The notes: a model not told the origin generated them from the letters alone. Positions 17,556-27,130 are shown, numbered from the stretch's first letter. The stretch: DNA of 64,000 nucleotides from Planctomycetia bacterium (GCA_005786805.1 SYCV01000155.1:1-64000); one strand, 5' to 3'. A program made the numbers and translations.

Positions 17556-18875
17556 TTACCAATCCAGAATTTTTTTGGCTAAAACCGTTGCTCCGTCGTT
17601 TGCAAACATTGCTTTGATAGCATCCAAGTGATTACCGCGGAATGCCACCAAAAGGGCAGCCTGCGCTCGGGGGCATTGGTGTTTAAGAGCACAATCTATG
17701 AGGTTCTGGGCATTAAGTGTTTTTTCATCCATATATCCTTTAATGTCCATTTCAGATGTTTCTTTTATGTCAATCAAGCATTTAGAACAAATCAATTGGC
17801 CAGGAATAGGAATGTTATGTTGCTTGGTATTTCTTATAGATTTGTATTTTTTATTTACAAATCGGCAATTTCCGCGCTGTTCGTGTCCTTTCTCGAGTGG
17901 AGCAATCATAGGGACTTTAATTTTGCAATGTTCTCCGCAGTATACTTTGCCACAGAGACGGCAGTGATGCCTCGATGTCTTTCTTGTGTTTCCATCGAAA
18001 ATATTCCATCTTGACCCTAATTGACCGGTTTCACAATCGGGAATACTGCATGTATCTTGGTCCGGTTCCCATTTTGCATTATGGGGCGTCAAGTAATGTT
18101 TCTTATCTTTATATTCAAATTTAACTTTGAGACGCTTTTCAACACTAAAACTACCTATCGCCACTACCACGGGTAAAATTCCTAAAGTTGCAACGCCCAA
18201 AAAAAGCATAGCGGCTTTTTTCGCTACAAGAAAATCACTTCTATCTGCAAAATACCAACAACTATCTTCACAGGTTTTCCACTTCCTATCAGATGTTCCC
18301 ATGCCCCAGCCGAGGTCGCGTGATGTGGCTATTGGTGGGCAATGGGTACAGTATGCGTCATAGCCATCCGGATAAAAGTCATGCAAATCAAGCAATGACA
18401 TATTATTGACGGTTCGAAATTTATGCATGATTTGCGCAGCGCCAATCCAAGGACCAATAGCAGCGCCTATTGGGGCAAGTGCTACTGTAACTCCGGCAGG
18501 CAAAATAACGGGTATTGCCAATTGTGGTATATTTATTGGTATATTTTGTGGTATCTTCGCTGCTTTAACTCCTGCCGCGATCCCCATTTTTACACCCATG
18601 GGCACAATAGCGTTAGCGGCAGCGGCTGCTCCTCTTCCAGCTGCATTCCCCACCTGAGTACCTTGAGAATGTAATTTCAATCCTTCTACTCTACCCACAT
18701 GCTCTGAGTAGCGGTTTTGATTCACAATAAAATCTAATTGGTGAAATGAAAATCCTTTTAATATATTGAAATTAATACCTGCATTTGAATGGAACGCTTT
18801 AATACATCCAGCAAGTGCATTACACATTACCCCATGTTTAGTATGAAAATCTTGTAAAGAACTTTTGTGGCCCAT
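17556..18875 (-). CDS. protein with hydrophobic segments and FYVE-like zinc finger; putative T6SS-associated effector
   Basis: 439 aa; Ala/Gly/Ile/Pro-rich hydrophobic stretches (IPINIPQLAIPVILPAGVTVALAPIGAAIGPWIGAA; AAMLFLGVATLGILPVVVAIGSF) then KWEPDQDTCSIPDC...SRHHCRLCGKVYCGEHC...QLICSKC. Confidence 0.65.
   Translation of the reverse strand: MGHKSSLQDFHTKHGVMCNALAGCIKAFHSNAGINFNILKGFSFHQLDFIVNQNRYSEHVGRVEGLKLHSQGTQVGNAAGRGAAAAANAIVPMGVKMGIAAGVKAAKIPQNIPINIPQLAIPVILPAGVTVALAPIGAAIGPWIGAAQIMHKFRTVNNMSLLDLHDFYPDGYDAYCTHCPPIATSRDLGWGMGTSDRKWKTCEDSCWYFADRSDFLVAKKAAMLFLGVATLGILPVVVAIGSFSVEKRLKVKFEYKDKKHYLTPHNAKWEPDQDTCSIPDCETGQLGSRWNIFDGNTRKTSRHHCRLCGKVYCGEHCKIKVPMIAPLEKGHEQRGNCRFVNKKYKSIRNTKQHNIPIPGQLICSKCLIDIKETSEMDIKGYMDEKTLNAQNLIDCALKHQCPRAQAALLVAFRGNHLDAIKAMFANDGATVLAKKILDW
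17766..18071 (-). other. FYVE-like zinc finger coding segment
   Basis: WEPD (WxxD), RHHCRLCG (R+HHCRxCG), CGEHC, LICSKC in FYVE order; first pair is CSIPDC (CxxxxC). Confidence 0.7.
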
Positions 18876-19356
18876 TATTATCTCCTCTTAATTTGTGTCT
18901 AAATATTAGCGAAGCACAGCAAATTTGCAACTAAAATAATACTGTTTTCTATAAATATCATTGGGTGGAACACAAAACTATTGAAAGGGTTTTATTCGGT
19001 TTTATTACTGCAACAGATTGTTGTTGTTATGAAAAAGTGCCTTGGTAGATTAGCGTCAGTATAATAAGATTTGATGCATGTTTGTGATAAAATTTTCGTT
19101 GTTAGCATGTCTATTGTAGATGCTTGCCAATACAGAAAAGCTTACGCCCAGCGAATTCATATTGGCACGACATTAAAAGATTTTTAGTGTTCGGAAAGTG
19201 GTGCTTTAGTAATGGATTAAACTGGTTATCTGCCAAATGAGATTTTCTGAGAGATGCAATTTGGCCGTACCGAGTTATTCTTAAGTATCGCTTGGCTGAC
19301 CATGCAATTGCGGTAGTCTTATATGAATGAAGCAAGAATTTTTTTAAGGGTGATTT

Positions 19357-21042
19357 ATGGCACAACAACCTTGGCGTGATGTTTGTACTGTAGCGGTCTG
19401 GGATGCTGCCACAAGGCCATACACGGCTAGTAGAAGTCTTAACTTCCCTGAACAATCTGCAATTAGAATAATAACTCAAACACGGTTCCAATTAGTTCAG
19501 TATAATAATCTTGTTAAAGCGGATTTGGACTTTTTTACTAATCGTGCAAGCTGCCTAAATAAACTTGCATCCGATTTAGACGCTTGGTTAAGGTCAAATC
19601 CTAGCGTAGGTGCTTCAAATCAATTGCTTGCTGGACTCACACAGCTCCTAGCAAAGTTGGCTGATCAAGCAAAACTCAAAGCCGGTTATATCTTGAAGAT
19701 TCACAATTTTTATACCACTGATGCTACAAAAGGTTATCGCGATCCTAAAAAACTTTTGGAATATCTTACAAAGCCAATAGCGCCAATCCCAGGGCTTGCT
19801 CAACTTAGTTCAGGTTGTCGCATGGAGGCGCTTGACCCGGAACATCGCCCCTTTGAAATGCATTTCGATAAACCAATTAATAATTTCGGATCTCCACTGA
19901 TGTGGGCTTTTGGTGAGTGGATGGGGGCAATGGTGCTAAGGGATGATATTCAAATGCCGATACCGGGCTTTACTGTTGATAGGATCAATTTCGATGGAAT
20001 GAAGCCTTTTTTTGTTTGGCTTGAAGGGCATGAGATTTGTCTCGGCAGAAATCATAGTTTGGATTCTTTCCATGATCATCCTGAGAACCTTGACCCTGTA
20101 GATTTGAGAAGTGTTTTATACTCGCCTTATGGTGATAGAGGGAATAAACAGCTTCAAGGTGTCGAAGGAATTCATTGGCTGGTTCCTTCCTCCGAAGGTC
20201 ACATCGTTGAAATGCCGCTGGATGGCAAAAATTCCCAAGTTAGAATTTTCCATACGGGTCATTTACTAGGCAAAGGAGAGAAGGAAAAAAAGGCCGCGGC
20301 CTATGTTTGGACTAGTTGTGGAACGCTTATGGCCGGCCAGCACATTCCCCAAGAATTTCATCACAGCTCTTTTGTTGCAGGGGCTGCGGTGCGCTGTGCC
20401 GGCATGATCAGCGTGATTAATGGAAAAGTCGAAATGATCTCAAATAACAGTGGACATTATAGGCCATCCAAGGACAATTTGAAAGAGTTCGCAAAATGGC
20501 TCCATGTCCGTAAAGTTTTCACTGCTCATAGCCGTGCAATTGTTTTGCAGCCAGATGGAGAAAATGATATTACAATAGCGGAACTTTTGGGGGATGAAGT
20601 AAAATTCAAACATAGTAGACCGAGCAACCCTCAGGTAGTTGCTGACCTTACTAATTTGGCCGCATGCATTAAAAGCGTCGTACAAAAGTATTCTGTTTCT
20701 CGTACAAAAGGTGGGCTTTTTAGTCATAATAGTTTTTTTCGAAGTAAGTCTGAGGAATCACAGAATGCTTTGCTGTACTTGCAAAATGATTTTCCAAACG
20801 ATATTGAAACAGCAAAATTGGATAGAAACGACCCATCATGGTATGGTTTTCCTAAAGAAGTAATACGAACCTTGTTGGGTGAACCTAAATCGTTGCCTTT
20901 TTCTGAACTTCTTAAACAGGTTAGTGGCAGGCCTGTCTTCATTGGCAACAAGAAGTTTTCTTCTTTGGCCGGGCTCACCCCATTAAAAAAATCCTCGACT
21001 ATGCACTCCATCCTTTCCGAGGAATTTGATAAATTGTCTTAA
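19357..21042 (+). CDS. putative effector with C-terminal motif resembling plant IQM-family proteins
   Basis: 561 aa; 'YVWTSCGTLMAGQHIPQEFHHSSFVAGAAVRCAGMISVINGKVEMISNNSGHYRPSKDNLKEFAKWL' resembles the HSSFLAGG..TAAGRLV..G.L..I...SGHY.PT.DNF.EF segment of plant IQM proteins (from memory). Confidence 0.55.
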   Translation: MAQQPWRDVCTVAVWDAATRPYTASRSLNFPEQSAIRIITQTRFQLVQYNNLVKADLDFFTNRASCLNKLASDLDAWLRSNPSVGASNQLLAGLTQLLAKLADQAKLKAGYILKIHNFYTTDATKGYRDPKKLLEYLTKPIAPIPGLAQLSSGCRMEALDPEHRPFEMHFDKPINNFGSPLMWAFGEWMGAMVLRDDIQMPIPGFTVDRINFDGMKPFFVWLEGHEICLGRNHSLDSFHDHPENLDPVDLRSVLYSPYGDRGNKQLQGVEGIHWLVPSSEGHIVEMPLDGKNSQVRIFHTGHLLGKGEKEKKAAAYVWTSCGTLMAGQHIPQEFHHSSFVAGAAVRCAGMISVINGKVEMISNNSGHYRPSKDNLKEFAKWLHVRKVFTAHSRAIVLQPDGENDITIAELLGDEVKFKHSRPSNPQVVADLTNLAACIKSVVQKYSVSRTKGGLFSHNSFFRSKSEESQNALLYLQNDFPNDIETAKLDRNDPSWYGFPKEVIRTLLGEPKSLPFSELLKQVSGRPVFIGNKKFSSLAGLTPLKKSSTMHSILSEEFDKLS

Positions 21043-21168
21043 TTGTTATGATAGCCTTGATTAGAAAACAGCGGTCTCTGGCACCAGCACATTAGTTTAT
21101 AACGCCTTGAGCGAAAAAGTAAATTTGGTTTTCTTAGGATAATAATAATGCGACCTAAACCAGAACCT

Positions 21169-23022
21169 TCAAAATGTTTTTGCTAAGCGAAATCCATAAT
21201 AATGGTTTTTGTAGGTTTCAGAGTACAAGGTAAATCGATTGGAAGATCGGACGCTTGGAAGAAGAGTGATAAAAGAACCACCTCGTAATATATGCTCAGT
21301 TCCAGATAAAGGGCCTTGGGGATCTGTTTCAGCATTTGCAGAATATTTTCCCTTCCAATCGTTGCACCATTCCCATACATTTCCGTGCATGTCATATAGC
21401 CCAAAAGCATTCGGATTATAGCTTCCAAGGGGTTTAGCACCGGTGTCGAAAAAATTAGCTTCCTTATTTGTTAGGGTTTCACCAAATGAATATGCTGTTT
21501 TAGCACCAGCCCTACATGCATACTCCCATTCAGCTTCAGTTGGTAAGCGATATCCACCCGTGGTATTCTCATTTAGCTTTTTAATAAAATCTTGGCAATC
21601 ATTCCAAGATAATCCTGAAACAGGTAAATTCGAGCCTTTGATAATGGTTGGATCTGGAAAACTGCCCATGATGTTTTCCCACTGCTCCTGCGATACCTCA
21701 AACTTTCCAAGGTAAAATGGCTTAGTTATTGTAACCTCATGCTGTATTTCATCTTCGTTTCGCCCGGGTTCTGTTATCGGAGACCCCATGAGAAACTTTC
21801 CCGATTGAATTAAGACCAAATCCTTCTCAATGGAATCGTAAATTGATTTGACATTTGTCGCAGTCGATTGAACTTCACTTTGTTTTTGATTTGAATCATT
21901 AAAAGAGAACCCGAAAAGGAAGAAATATAATGAAAGCAAAAAGACTAAGGATAAAAGTACAAGCGCCACCGTTGATTGAAACCCGGAAGTCTGGCTTGCC
22001 ACGGTTTTTTTGATGTCGGTGCTGAAATCTTTAGCTTGTTTATTTGGTGAATCATTTGAAAAATTATCAGGTTTAGTTGTTGAGGAAGCCTGCGTTAAAT
22101 CAACACTTTCATGGTGGTTTAAGACATCAGGTTTTATCAGCGAAGCTAAGGGGTGCGTAAGTTCAATCTCACTAATCGACTGGGGGTCGGTAATTTCGGT
22201 TACTGCATTTGCAAATTCTGCACAACATCCGAACCGCTGATCCTGTTCGATGTTCATTCCTCGCATCAAGGCATTTGAAACATTCAGTGGTATATTTTCT
22301 ATTGATCCTTGGATTGGATGAGCTTTGCTTTGCATTAATTCCAAAAACACTGCAATGGGCGTTGTTCCATTGAAAGGAAGTTTCCCCGCAAGTGCTTCAT
22401 AAACAATTACCGCCAAGCTGAATTGATCTGTTTTTGCAGTTATTCTTTTTCCCAAGTGCACTTCTGGGGCCAGATACGGCAGCAAATTTTTCGATAATTC
22501 TTCCCCCGCCCTAGGAGAAGATTCGAAAGCGTTTTGAAATCCAAATTCAGAAAGATAAGGATTTTCTGCTTCATCGAAGAGAATGTTTTCCGGCCTAAGA
22601 TTTTGATGTATCATGTTTTTTGAATGCATAAAGTCAAGGGCGGCTGCGATTTTAGGAAGCCATCTTCCCAATTCCCCTAAAGGCATAGGTTTGTAACCGC
22701 CTTGCATTCGTGTAATTCTTTCTTTTAAATCTCCATTTCCGATGTATTGTAATACTAGGAAGGGGCATTCTTCTACCACCCCCCAATCATTTATTTCAAC
22801 AATATGGGGGTGTTTTAATTTTGCGAGGGTAATCAGTTCTCGTTGGATTTCCAAATTACTTTCATTGTCAACGATTAACATCGAGGAGGTTTTTACTAAT
22901 ACCACATTGGAAAACTTTCTGTCTTTTGCCAAATAATTATTATGCAGACCGCTACTCAATAGGCGGAGAATCTCATACCGTTCATTCAAAACCTTATTGG
23001 TCAGGCTTGGAGTTTGAGGCAT
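21169..23022 (-). CDS. Ser/Thr (pseudo)kinase - TM - formylglycine-generating-enzyme-like (SUMF1/FGE) fusion
   Basis: N-term kinase fold (YEILRLLSSG..., IHQNLRPENILFDEAENPYLSEFGF, LLPYLAPEVHLGKRITAKTDQFSLAVIVYEALAGKLPF); TM TVALVLLSLVFLLSLYFFLFGF; C-term GKFLMGSP...FEVSQEQWENIMG...YRLPTEAEWEYACRAG...GNVWEWCNDW...LRGGSF...GFRLAKTF. Confidence 0.9.
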   Translation of the reverse strand: MPQTPSLTNKVLNERYEILRLLSSGLHNNYLAKDRKFSNVVLVKTSSMLIVDNESNLEIQRELITLAKLKHPHIVEINDWGVVEECPFLVLQYIGNGDLKERITRMQGGYKPMPLGELGRWLPKIAAALDFMHSKNMIHQNLRPENILFDEAENPYLSEFGFQNAFESSPRAGEELSKNLLPYLAPEVHLGKRITAKTDQFSLAVIVYEALAGKLPFNGTTPIAVFLELMQSKAHPIQGSIENIPLNVSNALMRGMNIEQDQRFGCCAEFANAVTEITDPQSISEIELTHPLASLIKPDVLNHHESVDLTQASSTTKPDNFSNDSPNKQAKDFSTDIKKTVASQTSGFQSTVALVLLSLVFLLSLYFFLFGFSFNDSNQKQSEVQSTATNVKSIYDSIEKDLVLIQSGKFLMGSPITEPGRNEDEIQHEVTITKPFYLGKFEVSQEQWENIMGSFPDPTIIKGSNLPVSGLSWNDCQDFIKKLNENTTGGYRLPTEAEWEYACRAGAKTAYSFGETLTNKEANFFDTGAKPLGSYNPNAFGLYDMHGNVWEWCNDWKGKYSANAETDPQGPLSGTEHILRGGSFITLLPSVRSSNRFTLYSETYKNHYYGFRLAKTF

Positions 23023-23449
23023 TCGTTCTTTCCCTACTCTTTTTTAATCTGGTTTGGTCAAATTTCATTCTTTTTTTATACATTAATCAAACTATTTTAC
23101 CAAGCGAACGAGATTCCAAACAACTATTTAAGTAAATATGTCGAAAATTAACAAAAATTCATTCTGTAATGTTTCTGGGTTGGGCTATCAAAGTCCAAAT
23201 AGTTGAATTTTATACCATGAGTTTTAGGGTGATTAATTGGACTTATACATTAAAAACTTCTGAAGTAATGGTTTTTTGCAGCATTTTTATTTCTAGCTCT
23301 TTTTGTTATAGACTTCCCCTTAATTCAACCCAAAAACGCGTCATAATTAGATGAAGAGCAGCATAACTATCAATCGATAGCAAAATAGCTTTGCCCTTCA
23401 TTCCTCTTCCATTCGGAAGAAACTTACCCCCTTTTCAAGGAGAATCTTT

Positions 23450-24583
23450 ATGTGTCAAACAGTAGAGTTAAATCAATCGGTCCAGCAAAAATTCCATCGC
23501 ACCCGCGAGGAACTTTCATCCGCATTAGTAGAACGCGATCAAGAAGTTGATCTTCTTTTGACTTCGCTAATCTGTAGGGAAAACCCTCTTCTCATCGGGC
23601 CGCCAGGCACTGGCAAAAGCATGCTTGTTGATGCTCTTTTAAGCTGGATGCAAGGCAAGAAGTTTTCCATCCTGTTTTCAAAATTTAGCATGCCCGAAGA
23701 AATCTTCGGCCCTGTTTCACTTAATGGTTTAAAGAATGATAAATTCATTCGCATCATCGAAGGAAAACTACCTTGCGCTGATATCGCCTTCGGCGATGAG
23801 ATTTTCAATGCAAGTTCAGGGATCTTGAACACGCTTCTGAAAATCCTCAATGAACGAGTTTACGAACAGGGAGATAGCTCTAAAACCAAAGTTCCTTTAA
23901 AGCTTTTTGTTGGTGCAGCTAACCAATGGCCACATGAACAAGAAAGCGGCAAGGAGCTTTCCGCATTGTTTGACAGATTCCTTATGCGTAAAAGAGTCTT
24001 ACCTATTGTTTCCAAAGCAGGGAGAGAAAGACTGTGGTGGAATCAACCCTGCGAAGTAAAGCTAACCTCCACGATTAGCCCAGAGGAAATCGATACAGCA
24101 CAAAGTGAAAGCGCTGCGATCACTTGGACTGCAGAAGCGAAGGAAGCTTTTCAATCAATCATCACGCAACTTGCCAAGGAAGGGATTTTTCCTGGGGATC
24201 GCAGGCAAGCGAAGAGCGTGAAAGCAGTTCAAGCTTACTGTTATCTGGAAGGCAAGAACCAAGTGGAACTTGAACACTTGCAGGTTCTAACTTCGATACT
24301 TTGGGAAGACCCTTCAGAACAACCAGAAAAAGTTCTGCAAATAGTATTGAAGATTGCAAATCCAACAGGCATGAAAGTGAATTCCCTTCTGATTGAGGTT
24401 GAGCAGATTTGTGAAAATGCAGATTTAAAACAGCTAGCTCAAGCTGCAGTTGCAGCTTCGAAGTTATCTGAAATTGAAAAACAATTGCACGTTCTGGGAA
24501 ATCACCCCAAGGCTGCGATAGCTAGAAAACATGTGCGGGAACAAATCAAAAAGATCAAGTTAGACTCCATCGAGGCGCTTTAA
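23450..24583 (+). CDS. MoxR-family (RavA-like) AAA+ ATPase
   Basis: LLIGPPGTGKSML Walker A; IAFGDEIFNASSGILNTLLKILNERVYEQG; FVGAANQWP; LFDRFLMRKRVLPI. Confidence 0.88.
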   Translation: MCQTVELNQSVQQKFHRTREELSSALVERDQEVDLLLTSLICRENPLLIGPPGTGKSMLVDALLSWMQGKKFSILFSKFSMPEEIFGPVSLNGLKNDKFIRIIEGKLPCADIAFGDEIFNASSGILNTLLKILNERVYEQGDSSKTKVPLKLFVGAANQWPHEQESGKELSALFDRFLMRKRVLPIVSKAGRERLWWNQPCEVKLTSTISPEEIDTAQSESAAITWTAEAKEAFQSIITQLAKEGIFPGDRRQAKSVKAVQAYCYLEGKNQVELEHLQVLTSILWEDPSEQPEKVLQIVLKIANPTGMKVNSLLIEVEQICENADLKQLAQAAVAASKLSEIEKQLHVLGNHPKAAIARKHVREQIKKIKLDSIEAL

Positions 24584-24600
24584 CTCAAGGAGATGAATCC

Positions 24601-25929
24601 ATGAAAAGTGAATCTAATTTCTTGCAAGATTTTGATGATGCTTCTTCAATGCAAACGGCATCTGAACCAATCAAACCTCGATGTGCGATGGCAGTTGATG
24701 ATTGGGGTTTTCGCAGAGGCACCGAACTTTTGGAGGAAAGTGAACGGCTTAGATCGTTGAACATTCCAAAGGAAGCTGTAGTGGATTTTCATGCAGCGGC
24801 ATTTGAGCCTGACCCCAGGCTGAATGCTTCATGTGTTGATGATTCCCGCTTAAGGTTTTTGCAGCAACTTATGGAAACTAACGAATTCCAAGGGTTACAC
24901 GCTTCAACCCAAATGCGCTCTTGCGCTAGTGAGATTGCAGCAACTGCTTTCGCAGAGCAGTTTGCAGCGCAGAGTGAAAAATCCCCGTCCCAGGATAAAG
25001 AGCAAAACGAGTTTTCGAACCTTCGAGCCATTGGTAAAGCACTTGCCCAAGCTGAGGAAGAAGTTGAGTTGGCACATGAATCTGCAGCAGCGCTTGGTTT
25101 TGGAAAAGGGCAACCCGGGAGTAATGATGCCAAGAAGATTGGTGCGATTTACAAAAGGGTGCGCTCAAGCAAAATGCTGCACAAGATTTGCAATCTTGCA
25201 GGGAAGTTTCGAAGGCTGGCACAAGCGAAGCAAAGGCAGAAGACCAAGCATGGCTTTGATGAGCTGCTTGGTCTGAAAGCTGACAACGATCTGGGGAGGA
25301 TGCTACCTCAGGAGTTGGTTGCGTTGCTGGATCCGGTTCTTGAACAGGATGTGTTGCGCAGGTTCATGGAAAGGCAACTTTGGTGTCGGGAATTCCAAGG
25401 ATCAGAACCTGTGGGCAAAGGCCCCATCATTATTGTCCTAGATGAAAGCGGCAGCATGGTTGGCGAACGCAATCATGCTGCAAAGGCGTTGGCTTTAGCG
25501 CTTGCATGGATTGCTAGGCAACAAAAACGATGGTGCGCCTTGATTGCATATTCTGGGGATAGTGGCGAAAGGATTTTACCATTATCTTTGGGAAAGTGGG
25601 ATGAAGTTGCACTGATGGATTGGTTAGAATCTTTCATAGGCATGGGGTCAGATTTGGATGTTCCGGTACGGGAGATGCCCAAGTTTTATGAAAGTTTGAA
25701 AGCGCCCAAGGGGAAGACCGATCTGATTTTCTTGACCGATGCAGCGTGCAACATTTCAGCAAAACTAGCAAAAACCTTCATTGATTGGAAGAAGTCTGTT
25801 CAGGCTAAGTTAATCACCCTCGTGATTGATAGCGAGCCTGAGGATCTAGCGAAAATCAGTGATGAGGTCCACCGGATTCGTTCGGTGGATGTTTCGGAAT
25901 ATGGTGTTGAGCGAATTTTATCACTTTAA
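24601..25929 (+). CDS. VWA-domain protein (ViaA/CoxE-like) partner of MoxR ATPase
   Basis: GPIIIVLDESGSMVGERNHAAKALALALAWIARQQKRWCALIAYSG (MIDAS DxSxS), 17 nt downstream of the MoxR gene. Confidence 0.88.
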   Translation: MKSESNFLQDFDDASSMQTASEPIKPRCAMAVDDWGFRRGTELLEESERLRSLNIPKEAVVDFHAAAFEPDPRLNASCVDDSRLRFLQQLMETNEFQGLHASTQMRSCASEIAATAFAEQFAAQSEKSPSQDKEQNEFSNLRAIGKALAQAEEEVELAHESAAALGFGKGQPGSNDAKKIGAIYKRVRSSKMLHKICNLAGKFRRLAQAKQRQKTKHGFDELLGLKADNDLGRMLPQELVALLDPVLEQDVLRRFMERQLWCREFQGSEPVGKGPIIIVLDESGSMVGERNHAAKALALALAWIARQQKRWCALIAYSGDSGERILPLSLGKWDEVALMDWLESFIGMGSDLDVPVREMPKFYESLKAPKGKTDLIFLTDAACNISAKLAKTFIDWKKSVQAKLITLVIDSEPEDLAKISDEVHRIRSVDVSEYGVERILSL

Positions 25930-25943
25930 ACAAGGAGTCTACT

Positions 25944-26846
25944 ATGGGCGAAAACACGAGGCCCTTTCCAATCCAGTCATGGGTTGGAGAGGGTAAATTA
26001 ACACAAAAAATGCTTGGCGAAATCATCACTTGGAAAATCCAGGGTGTTGCGATAAGCCATGCAGACTTACTTGCAGGTTTGATGGCAAGCGATTTAGACT
26101 GCGATGTTGCTAAAGAACTTGCGCCACGAAATGCGTTTGCACGGGCTTGCAGCAAACTGGATAGCGAACGCATCATTCGCAAAATTGCGGAAGATCATGA
26201 AAAGATTAGTTTTCAGTTCACACGCGAGGCACTCGAAGAGGGGAAGTTCAGCTACCACTTTGAGAGTTTACTTTTCTTAAACAAATATTCTGGGGGTATC
26301 ACCTCGGAAAACTTAGAGCTAGAGCAACTTGCAAAGGCAGAGTTTGGCCGTTGTATGGAGGAAAGGACTGCCAATGATGTAACCAAAATTGTACAACGGT
26401 TGTTCGAAAGGCATGCAGACCTATTTTCGATAAGGGATCAAGGTGGCGCTTATTTCGTACCCGAGATTCATCACGATTTCGTTGTAAAGGTTGAAAGTTT
26501 CGTTAGGAACATCGGAGGATCGTTGCAACGGTTCCCCATACCAGCGGGATCGCCTCAGGGAGATCGTGCAGTACAAGAAGCGGTAGCCAATGGTTTGCAA
26601 GGAATCATTGATGAGCATATGGAGGCGGTGCAAAAGTTTGGGGAAGACACACGGCCTGACACCTTACGAAGGGCAGAGGAAAAAGTCCGATTAACCAAAC
26701 TGAAGATCGAAGGCTACAGCTTTTATCTTGATAGAAAGCGTGAAGATTTGGAAGCAAGTTTGCAGCAGGCTTCTGAATTATTGCGATCAAGGATGAGCTT
26801 TTTGATAGAGGCGCCATCTGAGGAAGCGGAGTTAGTTTTGGTTTGA
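25944..26846 (+). CDS. conserved hypothetical third gene of MoxR-VWA operon (possibly DUF6744-like)
   Basis: 300 aa, 14 nt after VWA gene; no recognised catalytic motif; helical C-terminus; family name from memory only. Confidence 0.65.
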   Translation: MGENTRPFPIQSWVGEGKLTQKMLGEIITWKIQGVAISHADLLAGLMASDLDCDVAKELAPRNAFARACSKLDSERIIRKIAEDHEKISFQFTREALEEGKFSYHFESLLFLNKYSGGITSENLELEQLAKAEFGRCMEERTANDVTKIVQRLFERHADLFSIRDQGGAYFVPEIHHDFVVKVESFVRNIGGSLQRFPIPAGSPQGDRAVQEAVANGLQGIIDEHMEAVQKFGEDTRPDTLRRAEEKVRLTKLKIEGYSFYLDRKREDLEASLQQASELLRSRMSFLIEAPSEEAELVLV

Positions 26847-26871
26847 TGAGGATTTAAATTTCAAAGATTTC

Positions 26872-26907
26872 GGCCCTATGGCGTGTAGCCATGGGGCCTT
26901 TTTTATT
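26872..26907 (+). terminator. rho-independent terminator
   Basis: ggccctatggc-gtgta-gccatggggcc followed by ttttttatt. Confidence 0.85.
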
Positions 26908-26921
26908 ACTAGGGAGCAAAC

Positions 26922-27083
26922 ATGAGTGAATCTGATTTGTACAAATCCGTTGCGAAAGTTACGGGCGAAGATATTGAAAGACTTAGGCGAATGGGATTTC
27001 GCGTCAAGGTTGTAAAGGCTAGGAATAAAAGACCTGAGATAATTCTAGATTCAGAATTAGAGCAGGAAGTTCGAATGAAATAA
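26922..27083 (+). CDS. small hypothetical protein (53 aa)
   Basis: MSESDLYKSVAKVTGEDIERLRRMGFRVKVVKARNKRPEIILDSELEQEVRMK; agggag RBS-like sequence upstream; flanked by two terminators. Confidence 0.55.
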   Translation: MSESDLYKSVAKVTGEDIERLRRMGFRVKVVKARNKRPEIILDSELEQEVRMK

Positions 27084-27095
27084 ATCTGAGTTATG

Positions 27096-27130
27096 CCAGC
27101 CATTCGCTTAGAGTGGCTGGTTTCTTTTTA
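27096..27130 (+). terminator. rho-independent terminator
   Basis: ccagcca-ttcgcttagag-tggctgg followed by tttcttttt. Confidence 0.8.

Noticed and set aside
19111-19491. 126-aa minus ORF overlapping the start of the IQM-like gene
   Set aside because: No recognisable motifs and conflicts with the better-supported + strand gene
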